Assembly: GCF_043290135.1 (NCBI RefSeq)
Contig: NC_134702.1
Coordinates: 74,383,417-74,447,416 of the forward strand
Reading direction: 5' to 3'
Source: Rhipicephalus microplus
Taxonomy: Eukaryota > Arthropoda > Arachnida > Ixodida > Ixodidae
DNA: 64,000 bases
The number at the start of each line of letters is the position of its first letter. Position 1 is the first letter of the stretch. Positions 1 through 12,500 of this stretch are shown here, piece after piece. The translations under genes were made by a program, and so were the position numbers. The notes beneath the pieces were generated by a model. The model did no database searches, was not told where the DNA came from, and saw only the letters and a program-made list of their open reading frames with translations.

Positions 1-437
1 GCAGAAGGCTGCACCGTTTAGGAAGTTTAGTTTCATTTCGTAAAGTTTGGCCCTTATCCCTCACTGTTGATTTGAACAAAGGGACACTGTATTAGTCTGA
101 ATGCATTCATTTTATTTTTATTCCTTGCAAGTGCATGTTTTTAAACTGCAGAGTATCTGCGGCCCATTTGGCATATGATTCACCACATCTTCATCTGTAT
201 TAAGTATAACTGCCTCATTCTGTGTATGTTACTGTCTTACTTTCAACATCTTTGGCAGAGAAGCCTCAGAACGAACCTTTTGTTCCGTGAGACAGCTAAA
301 TTCAGGGTTTTGTCTATAGGACTGAACTGCAGCACATTAGTATGCCAGTTGCGATGTTCATCCTTTTGCCATCATCCCCGAACATAGCCCAACAAAGAGA
401 GAGAGCATGTGTGGCATGCGTTCGTGTATATTTTCAG
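1..437 (+). other. Upstream intron of MRPS22 (partial)
   Basis: This stretch precedes the first visible MRPS22 exon and ends in a TTTTCAG acceptor at 431-437. I see no convincing coding exon in it. The residues of mS22 that should come just before the exon at 438 are not encoded here in any frame, so the 5' exons must lie outside the window. Confidence 0.6.
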
Positions 438-581
438 GAGCGGCTGATTGTCGTACGAGAACCCGAGGGGGTATTGCGCACCGCCAACTGGGAGGAGAGA
501 GAACGCATGCTGCAGACCTACTTTACTAACAAGGACAAGTCCTTCTACATGCCCAAGATGTTTGAGCCGGGCTATTTACAG
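438..581 (+). CDS. MRPS22: MRPS22 exon A (48 codons)
   Basis: The acceptor is TTTTCAG at 431-437 and the donor is CAG|GTGACT at 582. It begins and ends in phase 0. It encodes the conserved REPEG and NWEERERM segment and ends MFEPGYLQ. Confidence 0.93.
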
Positions 582-3500
582 GTGACTGTTCGAGTTCATT
601 TAAAAGCTCTTGCAAAGGTTGCGAAAATGTACTGTAACACTTTCGCAACCTCTCAACATATCATCTAAGACAGGGATCTCAAACACATGGTTCATGAGTT
701 GCATGCAGCCCATCGACGAGGAGATGGCACGACGAGAGTATGGCACGGGCTGTTCCTACATCATGACTCTTTTAGTCCTGTATGGAGGCACTCGTCAAAT
801 TTTGCAGATAAATGTTCGTTGCACAGGGACATGGCTAGTCTTAAGCATTTTTTACAGGAGGAATCCCCCGCAGTCACCATGTGTTGATACGACCGTGAAA
901 CAAAACTCGGGAGTCAGCATCCAGGTTTCAGCCATTTTGGAGAGCAGTATCGATATGATGTGAGAATCTTGGCACCAAATCCCCTTCAGAGAAGTGACCC
1001 ACATAACATGAGAAAGGCAATTGAAATGGCAAGGTTAGCTGACATACTTAAACTGGTATAGCACATTACGTTAAAGAATAAATGGCCCGAGCAGACCGAC
1101 ACAAGAGGACTAGCGCTCTGTCCTCTTGTATCGGTCTGCTTGGGCCATCTCTTCTTTACCATGATGCGCTATATTAGTTCAAGTGCAAAGAACCCACTCG
1201 TCCAATCTTCAACATTTGTATCTGACATGTGCACTAACACCCCCCCCCCCCCCCCCACCCCGCTCTTTCACATTTTGCTCTGTCCTGGCCCTTGCAGGAG
1301 TAAATTTCCATGACTTTGGCTGCTAGCTGAGGTGAGTTTGAAACCTATGGTCTAAGGATTCCACTGTCACTTGCAGTGGAAAAGCAAAGGCCAACTGTGT
1401 GAGTAGTTTTAAATGGAAAGCTGGTGTGCATGGTAATGGTTTCCAGCATAGTTGAGAGATGAGATAGTGGCAGTGAAGTCTGTTCGGTGCCTGCTAATGC
1501 GATTTAGAGGGCCCCTCAGCCTCCCAGAGACTGCAGTTTAGTTGTATTGTAGTTGTGCAACAAGTCTACAATCAACTCTTAGCTGTAAAGATTTTTTTTT
1601 AATGGTGCAGCAGCTCTTGTTCATTTTTGCTCTTAATGTTGTAGGCCCATGTGCTCAGATTTGGGTGCACGTTAAAGAACCCCAGGTGGTCGAAATTTCC
1701 GGAGCCCTCCACTACGGCGTCTCTCATAATCATATGGTGGTTTTGGGACGTTAAACCCCACATATCAATCAATCATTTTTGCTCTTTCTTTCGCTGCGCT
1801 CCGTTTGTCAGATTGCCTCCCATTGTCACAGAGTGCTGATCTTTGCCTTGTTCTGGAGAGGAAGTGTGGGGAGCGGGCTTATATGTGCTATAGAAAAACG
1901 GGTTCTGGCGGCTACAGACATGACCAGATGTGGACGCTGACATCACGACCGACTCCGGGCAAAAGCATAAAGACCCGGAGAATAACGTCAAATTGCTTCT
2001 CTATTTTGTGGCATGCCTTAAGTTCATAGAAATCTCTGAATTTCAGGTTAATTTCATAGATTTGTATGTGTTTCTGTGAACATTCTTCAGGCACACAATA
2101 ATGAGCAAACTTTTTGGGTGAAAGTTTTGCAGTGCTAACTTGGATATAATAGATACTTGTGCAGTTTTTTTTTTTCTCTTTACTCTCCCACGCAGGATGT
2201 CTTGGACAAGCAATGGTATCGGTTTGTGTTGGACAGGGCTTGTATCCAGTTTGAGCCAGACGACGCCGAGTACATCAGAGTGAGCTCCATTGTATTTTTT
2301 TGTTTTTCTTAAGAAGGGTAATGTTCGTTAAAATGTACCGAAGGGCTCGCTAGTTGATGTATATTCATAATAAAATATTGCAAAAACAGAATCACTCACC
2401 GGGAGACAAAACGAGGTGGTACTCTCAACTGCATTCTTTCTTGTGTCACATTTTTACTGGTGATGAAAAGCTTGTTCCAGGTCTAGCACTAAAATTAATT
2501 TCGTGACAATGAATTCAGTAGAAAAGGCCCCCTTTGTGCTAGTAACTCACAGACTAATCCTAGCTGGCAGAATATTTTGTGTACTGTAGACTGCTTTGAA
2601 ACAAAACTTGAAGGGACCAGGAAAATGGGTTTCATTTAAGAGGAGTTTCGTTTACTGAGAGATAAACAGGGCTACAATATTCAAGTACGAAACCAATCAT
2701 ATTAGTGGCAGTTGTTTCATTTAAGCAGCAATTTCGTTTAAGAGAGTTTCGTTTGATAGGAGTTTACTGTTTATCAATCGAAACATAGGTCACCAAGGGT
2801 GTCATCCTACATGGCAACTACCAAACCGCGCAGGTGATATTCTTTGAATAAGGCATGTGAGCGACCGCTTCAAGAAAACAATCTATTTCCTAGACACTGG
2901 TGTATATATGCCTGAAGATTATCTGGTGATACTTCGGCATGCACAGCATACTGGAAGAAATCGCCGAGTCTCGAGAGAGGGCGCAGTTTACCAGACTTTC
3001 TACCACCACTCCCAGGAGAAACATACAGGAAGAACTTGATGTTCCCCCAGCGGAATTTGGCGCCTCATACTGCAGCATCCGTTGAAATAGAGAGGGCGCA
3101 TTACCGTAGCCCTCATTCATTGTAATGTGCACTCTGAGTACAATGTAGGCAGACGACGAGCTAGGGCTAGAGCCCTCCTGGTAGAGGCCCACGCACATGC
3201 CCGTAGTTTCTGTTTCTTCGACGCAGCATGGCACCCAAATGGAAAAAGCATACGTTGCAGTCAGTCTTGACCAAAATGGGAAAGTTACGAACTCCTCATT
3301 GGTTTGAACAACAGCTGAGGCTGCCGGGCAGGTCGTAATAGCCTTGGCCCTGCTAGGCGATGAAAGAACGACAATATACAGAGACTTGACAAGGGCAGTC
3401 GGAGCATTTGCTAAGGGCACCGTTTTGGAATCAGCCTTGTGGATCCTATGATACAGTATACTCTCATTAATTTGAACTTGGTTTTTTCAAAATCCCACAT

Positions 3501-6500
3501 AATTCAAAATATTTGCACTGTTTCCTATTTTGCAATGTAAGTCTGAGCGGATAATTTGAAGCGGCGGTCAGCACCAGTCTAACTAATAAAGTTAGACTGG
3601 GGAAGGACAGTTTAATAATGTAACTGAATTAACTATTAAAGTAACTAATAAAAAACAGTTTGGTGAAATTCAGTATGTATGAGAACCTGTGATTACCGGT
3701 TACTCCAGCAATTTGCACGCTTGCACTGCGGGCATAGTTCTAGCCTGCAATACTTACTGCAAAAACGAAGTTCAAAGGCTTTTATGATCGTGTTTCCAGC
3801 CATAAAACATCGCAAATTCGTCATTATTCACCATTATTTGCCATTAAATTTGGCATTATTAAATTCTTTATTTTACCAGAAAGATTGGGCGAACGGTCAC
3901 ATCATGTCGTGCTGATGCAGTGAGGAGCAGGTGACATGCTACCCGCATCTCACTGCTGCATTGCAGTGAACGTATTTTGTTTTTTGCGGGCACGCAGTAC
4001 AGTTGATCACAACTGATTCTTTTTGTTTTGCTTTTTCGGTAGCAGCAGCGAGGTTTGCTGTTACCCCATGTTTGTCGCGAAATCGGGACCAGGTATTGCT
4101 GGAAAACATAACACTTGGAGCCGCAAACTAGCCAGCACAGCACACGACCAGCCCTGATTAATTCTAAGTTCGTTGTATCCCCATTTTTGTATGTTTTGTT
4201 AATTTGAAAACTCGCTTAATTAAAAAATTTCTCATAAAAACGTTCAGCAACACACAATCATCTGGTTCCCCACTCACATGGGACAGATCGAAGGTACTCC
4301 ATGCAGCCTCAGTGAGTCGGCCCACAGAGCTGCGCGAGAAGTCCTTGACCACATAGCCACTGACTGGCACGACGATGAGGTTCTGGGCAACAAAGATGCC
4401 CCAGCCACGTACAGTGACCTCACTAAGAACATTTATTTGTGGGGGCAAAAGTATTCACCACCGCTAAGTACAACAGGCCCCAGACTCTTGCAGGTCAGGG
4501 CATATTATAGTTCCGCACTTTTACAGAAGATTTATCTCAAAATTGAGGCATCAAACACTTGCGCACCTTGCTCAGACTTTGCCAGCTTAGATTACATGCT
4601 TTGGCGATGCCCCATGTTAGAAGTTGACTAAGGCTTTACATCGTTAAAGTGGGATTCCCCGCTACACTGTCTCTGGATTTGATAACACAGCTGTAGGCAG
4701 TCCGACAGGCCCACGACGTGACAGAGAGACTTGGCCTATCTGTCCCGACATGGGAGTGGGCTGCTACGAGCTAGTCCATGCCCTGACGGACCTGAATAAA
4801 GTTTTTTCATTTAATTTCCTCAGATTAAAACTTTTGCCATGAATGGCCAGACATCAAAACCTATGAAGTGGCACCCACTGACAAGCAGTCACACTGCCTA
4901 CTTCAGAGATGTCCTTCTTGTGTAGGGAACAACTGCTCAATTTCACGTCATTGCTGTCTTTTTCACTTTTGGACACAAAGCAAACATTAATATCGGAATC
5001 ATCTTATGATGTTGAAGATGCAACATACACTTCTTTGTTCGGGTTTCCGGGCTGGCTGTGCATGTGTTGCAACCACCTGATACCATTTTTACACAAACAT
5101 TAATCTTTTCACAAAGGAAACCTATGTTGTTTAGTGAGTGCCTCATTCTGGTGGGCAAAACGCAATCTAAGCCATAGTCGAGTGCTTCCTGTCCTGAAAA
5201 GTCTGGAGGACAACCACTGCTAGTTTTCTTGTGAACTGCATCTATTATGCTTGAGTAGATCTTTTTATTAACTGTCCATATTTAAGCTTGCTAGTTACTT
5301 CTGAAAGTGTAAATTTACCAGGGCACATTGCTGGACTAGTTCATTGGGATTCCTTACAGGGAGGAGCACAATGCTATAGGGACCAAGAGAGGACACAGAG
5401 TGCTAATTTTCAACAAAGGGCTTTCTTGACAAGGGACCAATGATTGCTAAAGAAACGTCTTATTTAATAGGTAGCGAGCAGTGTACTTGTGTGGTCTTTC
5501 TTGGTCCAGCTGCGCTGCTTCGTGAATTGAAAATGCCAGGCTATTGCAATATGGCTACATTGGTGTACAAACTTTTCTGATGCTTCTAATGTCTGTACCA
5601 TCTGAGGTTGTATGAATATTGAATAGCAGCTTTGAAATCGAATAGTAAATTGATGGAAAAGAATAGTTGTAGTTGAGTATTGAATATTTAGAACTTCATT
5701 TGCACAGGCCTGGATTTTTATGAGTTTTTATGCAAAATAAGTTGTTGTTATGGAGTGCAGTTGCAGGTATGCTTCTTTTTTTCTTTGCTTGACATGCAAT
5801 ATTGGAGGGGTATATTTGTGCCAATTACTGTTCTATGTGCTTTTTCATGTTGCCAAACTATGCGATCGTGAGATTAGGGTAGAAATATCAGCTTTTCTTA
5901 AAATATTGTCTAGCGGGGCTGCTATGATGTCTTTGGAATCATAAAATTATCAAGCGGCGACAGTAGAACCACCTCAATAGTATGTACCTGCTTGCTTTAA
6001 GCGTACTGACAGTTAGAACGTAGTTGCAACAGATCCCTGAGCAAGTCTCATGGAGTCTGATGTTTTTGCTGATCATTTAGCTGTAGTAGTTGGTCCTATG
6101 TCTGTTGGTTAGTGCATACTGTGATCCCTGCTGTTGTGGAAAGGTCAGTGGCCATTCTCGACTCACTATGTGACTGAAGCAACGTTGTGCTGCAAAAGGT
6201 TTTCAAATTCTGTGGTAGTTTCACAGATCAGTTGATGAATGGTATGAGTCTGACTCATAATCATTATATCAGCGAGGCTATATCATTTCATACTCGGAAC
6301 AGTTGCTCGAATTTTAGTTTGTATAACCAAGGACTTGGTGCCTTGCCAACGATGGTGTTTCTTACGATGGACGAGTACTGCCACACTTTTTGAAGTTCTG
6401 TTGTTTTTTGGTAACCTGCTCTTTCAATGCAGGTTACGCATGCTACTTACGACCATATTGATGCCAAACGTGGCTTCCACGAGCTGCGGTCAACACGGCA

Positions 6501-9500
6501 CTTTGGCCCCATGGCTTTTTACCTGGCCGTTGTTGGCAAGGTGGACAACTTGCTCATTGACCTACTTCAGAGGGAAATGTGAGTAGTCTGCGCTGTCTAC
6601 GAGTTCCATTTGGATATGTGCAGGTGAAGTTAATGAAAATTATCGCAAAAAAGCATGCATTAAAGGCAAGATTGACTGTCGGGGACAAAAAAGGAAAAAG
6701 TTTACACTAGTTGCTTTAAACTCCAGGGACGGTAACGCTGGTTGATCTTAGGGGCATAATGGGACCTTCCTGGCTGATTCTAGGTCGTTCTATGGTGTAG
6801 GCATAGTAGAGTTGAACTGCAGTTTGTCATAGATCATTCAAGAATGCCTGAATTCCGACACTAAAGCTAATGTGCAAACTTGGCTGTGGCACTATCAGTA
6901 GACGCGTGGGCCTTTCAAGTTTGTAATCAGCTCGCGCAACACTGGGATACTCAGCATAGTGACTGTGCAGGCTGTCTATTGGTGGTTGAGCTGATAAGTT
7001 GAGACCGGATTATAGGCAGATGCCTATTTTGTTTCTAGCATTCCTGTCGTGCTACTTTGATATATGAGCACGGATTAGAGGTTAAGAAGGGCTTTGATAC
7101 TGTTCTTATAGTGCCTATAACCGTTTATTTTTGAGGTTTGTGCCTTAATTTTTATAAGTATCTATAAATGCCTATTTTCAATATTGATGTCTATATGAAC
7201 GCAATTGAACATCATATTTTGCTTTCGGGTACAGTTGGAGACCCGTATTCATGTTACAAGTCGAAATTGGGCTTTTAGAACTCCATGGATGCAACCTGTT
7301 GTCCATCTCAGAAGTTCTTTTCACTATTGTCAAGGCTAAAAAACCCCTTAGCCAATAGGAAGGCTGATTAGCCTCTACACATGTATTTATTTGTGTAGCG
7401 TCGTCTGCTCGATATCTCCCCAGCGTCTGCTTGCACGTGTACGAAACAGGAGGTGCTTCTGTGCAGCCGCAGGACGATGAAGAACAAATGTGAAACCGTT
7501 GAGTGCCATCACAGAAAAGTAGAGTGTAGGTAAAAGAAAGATCAGATGTCTATGTGGTTTTTGTTTTGTTTGTCATGTGCTTCTTAAAGGGCGCTTCACC
7601 AGGTCACATGAGAAATTTTAGTTAGACACTGGAAGTTGTTGCGTGCCACAGATTTGTACCACAGAAATTTTTTAATAGGTTCATTAGGAGCTGCGAAAGC
7701 ATGATACCAGAACGTGAGCTTGAAACTTTACCACTTGCCTGGTGTAGACTTCGCAAGTCAACTTCCTTCCCTGTCCTCTTCGGTATAAAAGCAACTCAAA
7801 GCCAAAAGAACACACAACGCACACACATCAACGCTCCATGCGCATGCAAGGTTATATTTGCATGGTATGACCAAGTCAATTCGGCGTTCTCTGTGTTGTA
7901 TTTACTGCCCGTTTTGGTGGGATGAATTTCTCCATGCATGCACATTTGGAGAAGCTGGCATTGATCATGTATCCTTACCACGATACAGTGTCGCTCCGCT
8001 GGAACTGTATAAGGAACTGTATAACGATGTGCTAAAAGCACGCCGAGCACTGTCAGGGCTGGTACCGCTGCACAATGCGAGAATAACTAAGGTAGATTTA
8101 ATTCATACGGATAAGTTTATGTTAGGTTTGTGATTGTGAGGGTAATACCGTATTTCCTCGATTCTACCGCGCCCTCACTTGTAACACGCACCCGATTTCC
8201 ACGACGAAAAAAAAAAAAAAGTAAGACATCAATTGCAATGTGCACCCATTTTTCTCGCTGGCCCGCATGATCACACCACTCGAAAAAACAACTCCTTTCG
8301 GGAGCGTCTTCCATTTAAATATGAGGTACGGGGGAAGCTTGTGCCCATCTGACGAGTAACAGAGCATTGCCGTCACTGTAGTTTTACCGTGGACCGATGT
8401 CAGCACGTGAACTTCCTTCGCCCCCTTTTTCTCGACGGTTGTGGTGCCAGGCATGTCGAAGTAAAGAGGCGTCTGATCGGCATTCCCGATTTGCCCAAGC
8501 AGGTAGCCATTGTTGTGCCGCAAGTTTAGGACGAACCTCTGAAAACTGTGAAGCTTTTCATCGTACTCCCCCACAAAACTTTTCGCATATGCCCGTTCAC
8601 CTTCGGAGGGAAAAGCCTTTCCTCTTCATAAAGTTGGTTAGCCAGCACCTGCTCACTTTAAACTGGCTCTGCGTTGAACCTTTTTCTAAGGCTAATTGCA
8701 TAGCCCGCACTTGGAGCAGTTCTGTCGTCACGGGCCGCTGTGCCGCTCGCTGCTCAAGCGCATACTCGCCGAGCAGTTCTTCAATTTGCGGAAACCGACC
8801 CTGCTGTGGTCCACTAAAGCCTTTGCGTGAAGCTTCGCTGTCGACAATCTTCTGCTTTTGTTTCCGCCAGTCCCGCACGCACGTTTCGGGAACTCCGAAC
8901 AACCGCGATGCGGCCCGATTTTCGTCCGTTGCTGCACATGTGATGACTTTTTTTTTAAAAGCGGCATTGCGGTGCACTCAAGTTTTTGGAGTCGGCCCTT
9001 CCATGCCGTCGATGCTAATGCACTACAAGATGACGAACTCCTCAGCACACATATGAAGTGCTGCACATGGGAAATACATAAGCAGAAATGGCCGACGCGC
9101 GATGCTGAAGCACATAGGGGGCGGCCATTTCGGAAATTCCGATGGCGATAAAATGACCGTATTCATTTTTTTTTTCGTACTCGATTCTAATGCGCATGCG
9201 ATTTATGAACTCGCTTAACCGGAAAAAAGGTGCGCGTTAGATTCGAGTAATTACGGTACTTTCGCATCTGGCTCGATATGAAGCTAGAAAGATAATGAAC
9301 ACAGGTTTCGTTTGTATGTTTTAATATTTTTGTAAATCTTCATACTTCTATTCAAGCAACAGATTGAACGAATTACACACGTCGCCTGGAATAATGCTCG
9401 CAGCATTGCGTACTAGTTTGACATACACAGGACCATTCCTTGTTGTATACACCACCTCTGCCAGGTTGGGGCACGCGCATTTCAGGGGGTAAGCGACATT

Positions 9501-12500
9501 CAGTCTGACATTTCACCTCTTTCCGGGATGCATAGCGTTACAAGTCTGGGCAGACGTGATCGTGAGCTCCCAGTGCATGCATTTGCATGCATGCTCAAAT
9601 CTGGTGACGGGCCCTTTGAAGTTGTTCACAGGCAGAGTAAAAATTCATCTCGTGCGATTAGACACAATTAATACGAGGCTAAAAAACCCTTCTGGCTTAT
9701 TGGCGGTCTGGCTGTTTGCTCCTGTGCTGCCCTTCTCAGCTATGCCAAAAAAAAAAAAAAAAAGACCCAAGAGCGTGTTTATTCCACAGTGGACACTTGA
9801 CTCACCATGCTGGACAATAAAAGGAGAAGCCGTGTTCAGCAAACCCTGCTGGCTTTGCTAAAACCATTGGAGCCTTTGTACCGTCATGAACTAAAACATC
9901 TCTTTTTGCTTTCTTGTCCCACAAGTATTTCTCTAAAAACTTATTGTGCCTGTAATTATGATTTTGGGGGCCTAAAACTTTGTTTTGCCTGCCTGTTTGT
10001 GGCACCTAAAACTTGATTTTTAGTGTCTATAAATCCGGCCTCTACTGATGAGCAATGGAGCGGGGTAAGTAACAGCGCGGAGGGTTCTTTGCAAGCGCCC
10101 GACATTTTACCTTGAGCTTTAAGAGTTTCGCTCTTTATAATGTTCGATAGAATTATTCAAATGAAAAGGCAATGACAATTTAAGTGGACAAAGCCATAAA
10201 TTGTTTCAGGCGGAACCGAACACAGAGCATCCGCTTCATACGCTTTATTGGACAAAGTAATCTGATAGCACTAGTTTGCCATGACGGTAGACTGCTGCTG
10301 ACTATCGCTTTCAGGGTTAATCTAGCACAGGTATACTGATATTAAATGAATTCTTATAGCACTACTGACCGTATGCAATCACACAGTAACGCAGTTGTAT
10401 ATGCAGATCACTGGCACAAACCGAAATTAATATAGCTTTGCACTCAGTATTGTAGCGATAAACGCAAATAGGCACAAGCTAGCACATTGTATAGATGCAG
10501 AAGCAATGGCAAAACAGCTTCACAAAAATGATCCATGATATAGCTCTGCCATGTTATGACTACGTGAAACAGCAGAGCGATTGCCACAACCCTGCTTCAT
10601 GGCATGACTACCACTAGAGCGGCGACTACAGGAGCTGCATCTGAGCTCTGTGAGTCAGGGTGTCACCTGAGTTTTTACAAAGGGCAGCTGTGAGAGGCAC
10701 TGACTATCATAACAGGAAAACGCCCCTACCTTTAAATTTATTGCTTACATTGTTTATGAATGTAGGTAGAGAATCTTTATTCATGAATATGGGTACGTCA
10801 AGAGGGCATTTCGGGTAGCATTCTTGAAAAAAGTATTCGAGGCAGATCGATAGTGTAAATCAGGTGACTCAGACTCGCCCCATCTAGCTGACTGCAGTCA
10901 TGAAACTTAGTCTCAAAATAAGCTGGACGACAAAAACATGCATTGACTGGAACAGCGGTGCAAAAGATAGGACCAAGAAAGAAATGACATATACGGCGCT
11001 GTACTTGAAGCTAATTGGAAGAAAGAATATCGCTTGATCAAGCCACAAAAGAAGCAAGGCTTGAAAAAAAAAAAAGAGCTAAGTTTTTTTGGGCAGTGTG
11101 CTTTACTTTGCTGGTTGGTGCAAAGTAGTAGATGAAGAATAACATACCACTTAAGATGGCATGAAATGTTGCCTGTATGTGCTCTTATGTCGTCCCATCT
11201 TGAAGTGACCACGTGCAGATCCTTTCCTTTCCCCGCATTTAATTCCAGGATCGATGACACTGGTCACCTGCTGAGGCTGTTCTACCACATACATCCACCA
11301 GCCGATGGCACTCAAGTGGATGAAAACTCGGAAAACATTGAACTCCTTAAGGTAAGTTAAGTTGCTGCATTGTTGACTCATCGACATCACACTCGAGCTG
11401 TACTTGGCGAGCAACTTTGTAACAGTACTACAGTTGAACATGGATATATCAAACTCGAAGGAGATTGCGAATCAGTTCGATATATATGAAAAATTCGATA
11501 TGAAAAAATAAAGGTCCAGAGAGCTTGCCTTTAGCGGATCATCACCTACAATAGGTACATTCAAAAATGACAATTGATTCCGCACACACGCCGCAACAGA
11601 ATGATTTATTTGCGTGAAAAAAAAAATTGCTAACTTTGGCCTGCTTCTTCGTTTTTGAAATATTGAAGACACTAGTCTTGATCTTATCACAACTCGCGAA
11701 ACGCGTCGTTAATGCACTCGCCGTCGCAGTCGTCTTCTTCACCGATTTCCGCAAGTTCTGTCATCTCGAAGTCTGCCTTGCGGAAGCAGTTGACTACTGT
11801 GTCCGTCTAATGTCTCTGAGAGAGAAAACTTTGCGGAGATTTCTGGCCACTCCATCGTCATCCACTGCTGGATGTTCTGGCTGCTGAAATCTTCGCTCCA
11901 CCAAAAATGGCTTTGCCAACGATGTTATAACGCTGCTTATATCGGTGAAGCCACCCACTGTTGTCGGCGAAGTTGTTTCCCTGAGTACAGCGGCAAAACA
12001 TTTGGCCTTGACATCCAGCATTGGGCCATCCACCGGAATGTTCTTCACGCGCCCTTCTAAAAACCAGGCGTAGAGTGCCTTTTCTACATTCTCGTGAGCA
12101 GAAGCGCGCACATGACAGGCCCCCGACGTTTCCTGCTCCGCCACCTTTGCCTTGATGTCTGCCTCGTTTTTCAACAAGGTACTCAAGTACTGTGCGGTAT
12201 CCCAAAGTCGTCCACGATGGTCGAACATTTCTTGCCCGCCTCAACACGTACGCTGAACAGCCTTCAACTTCGTCGCAATGTCAAGAGTCTTGCGCTTTTT
12301 GAGGCTGGCCGTAGCTACACGAGAAGTCGACAATTCAAGGAGTCCGCAGCAGCTTTCCACACCACGCATGCAAAAGAGAAACGCTGCACATGCGGTGGTA
12401 CTAGGTGACGCGACAGCTCGAGAGCAACAAAGCGCTCACGAGGCGAAGGCTACCTGCGAGGGCAACAGCAAAAGGCGTGAGCTGTGGTCGGCTGATCAAA

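Larger units (their letters stand above)
582..2195 (+). other. MRPS22: MRPS22 intron after exon A
   Basis: A 1.6-kb intron ending in a long pyrimidine tract (2166-2191) and CGCAG. It holds a strong foldback hairpin (1083-1147), a poly-C run (1240-1256) and a Ruka 3' fragment (1641-1774). No other coding signal is seen. Confidence 0.85.
2280..6432 (+). other. MRPS22: MRPS22 intron after exon B
   Basis: A 4.15-kb intron holding a 186-bp MITE (2584-2769) and a LINE 3' end split by an AT-rich insertion (2914-4812). I could identify nothing in 4813-6432. A motif near 5360-5408 resembles a sequence I have seen dispersed in tick DNA, but I cannot name it. Confidence 0.7.
6999..10044. mobile_element. 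hAT-like non-autonomous transposon (3.05 kb, with nested insertions)
   Basis: The terminal inverted repeats are TTGAGACCGGATTATAG at the left and, as the reverse complement of the right end, TAGAGGCCGGATTTATAG. They are flanked by an 8-bp direct repeat with one mismatch, CTGATAAG (6991-6998) and CTGATGAG (10045-10052), the duplication length expected for hAT. I found no hAT transposase, so this would be non-autonomous or decayed. A pogo-like element lies inside (8148-9256). A sequence starting TTAAAGGGCGCTTCACC at 7584 may be the end of another insertion. Confidence 0.5.
6579..11248 (+). other. MRPS22: MRPS22 intron after exon C
   Basis: A 4.7-kb intron, most of it a hAT-like element (6999-10044) with a pogo-like element inside it. 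I could identify nothing in 10053-11248. The acceptor is AATTCCAG at 11248. Confidence 0.8.

Noticed and set aside
2890..3420. A 176-codon open frame on the minus strand
   Set aside because: It is antisense to the decayed LINE RNase H region and shows no domain. The LINE-like protein lies on the + strand.
8397..9056. A 219-codon open frame on the + strand
   Set aside because: It is the shadow of the pogo-like transposase, which is recognisable on the minus strand over the same bases.
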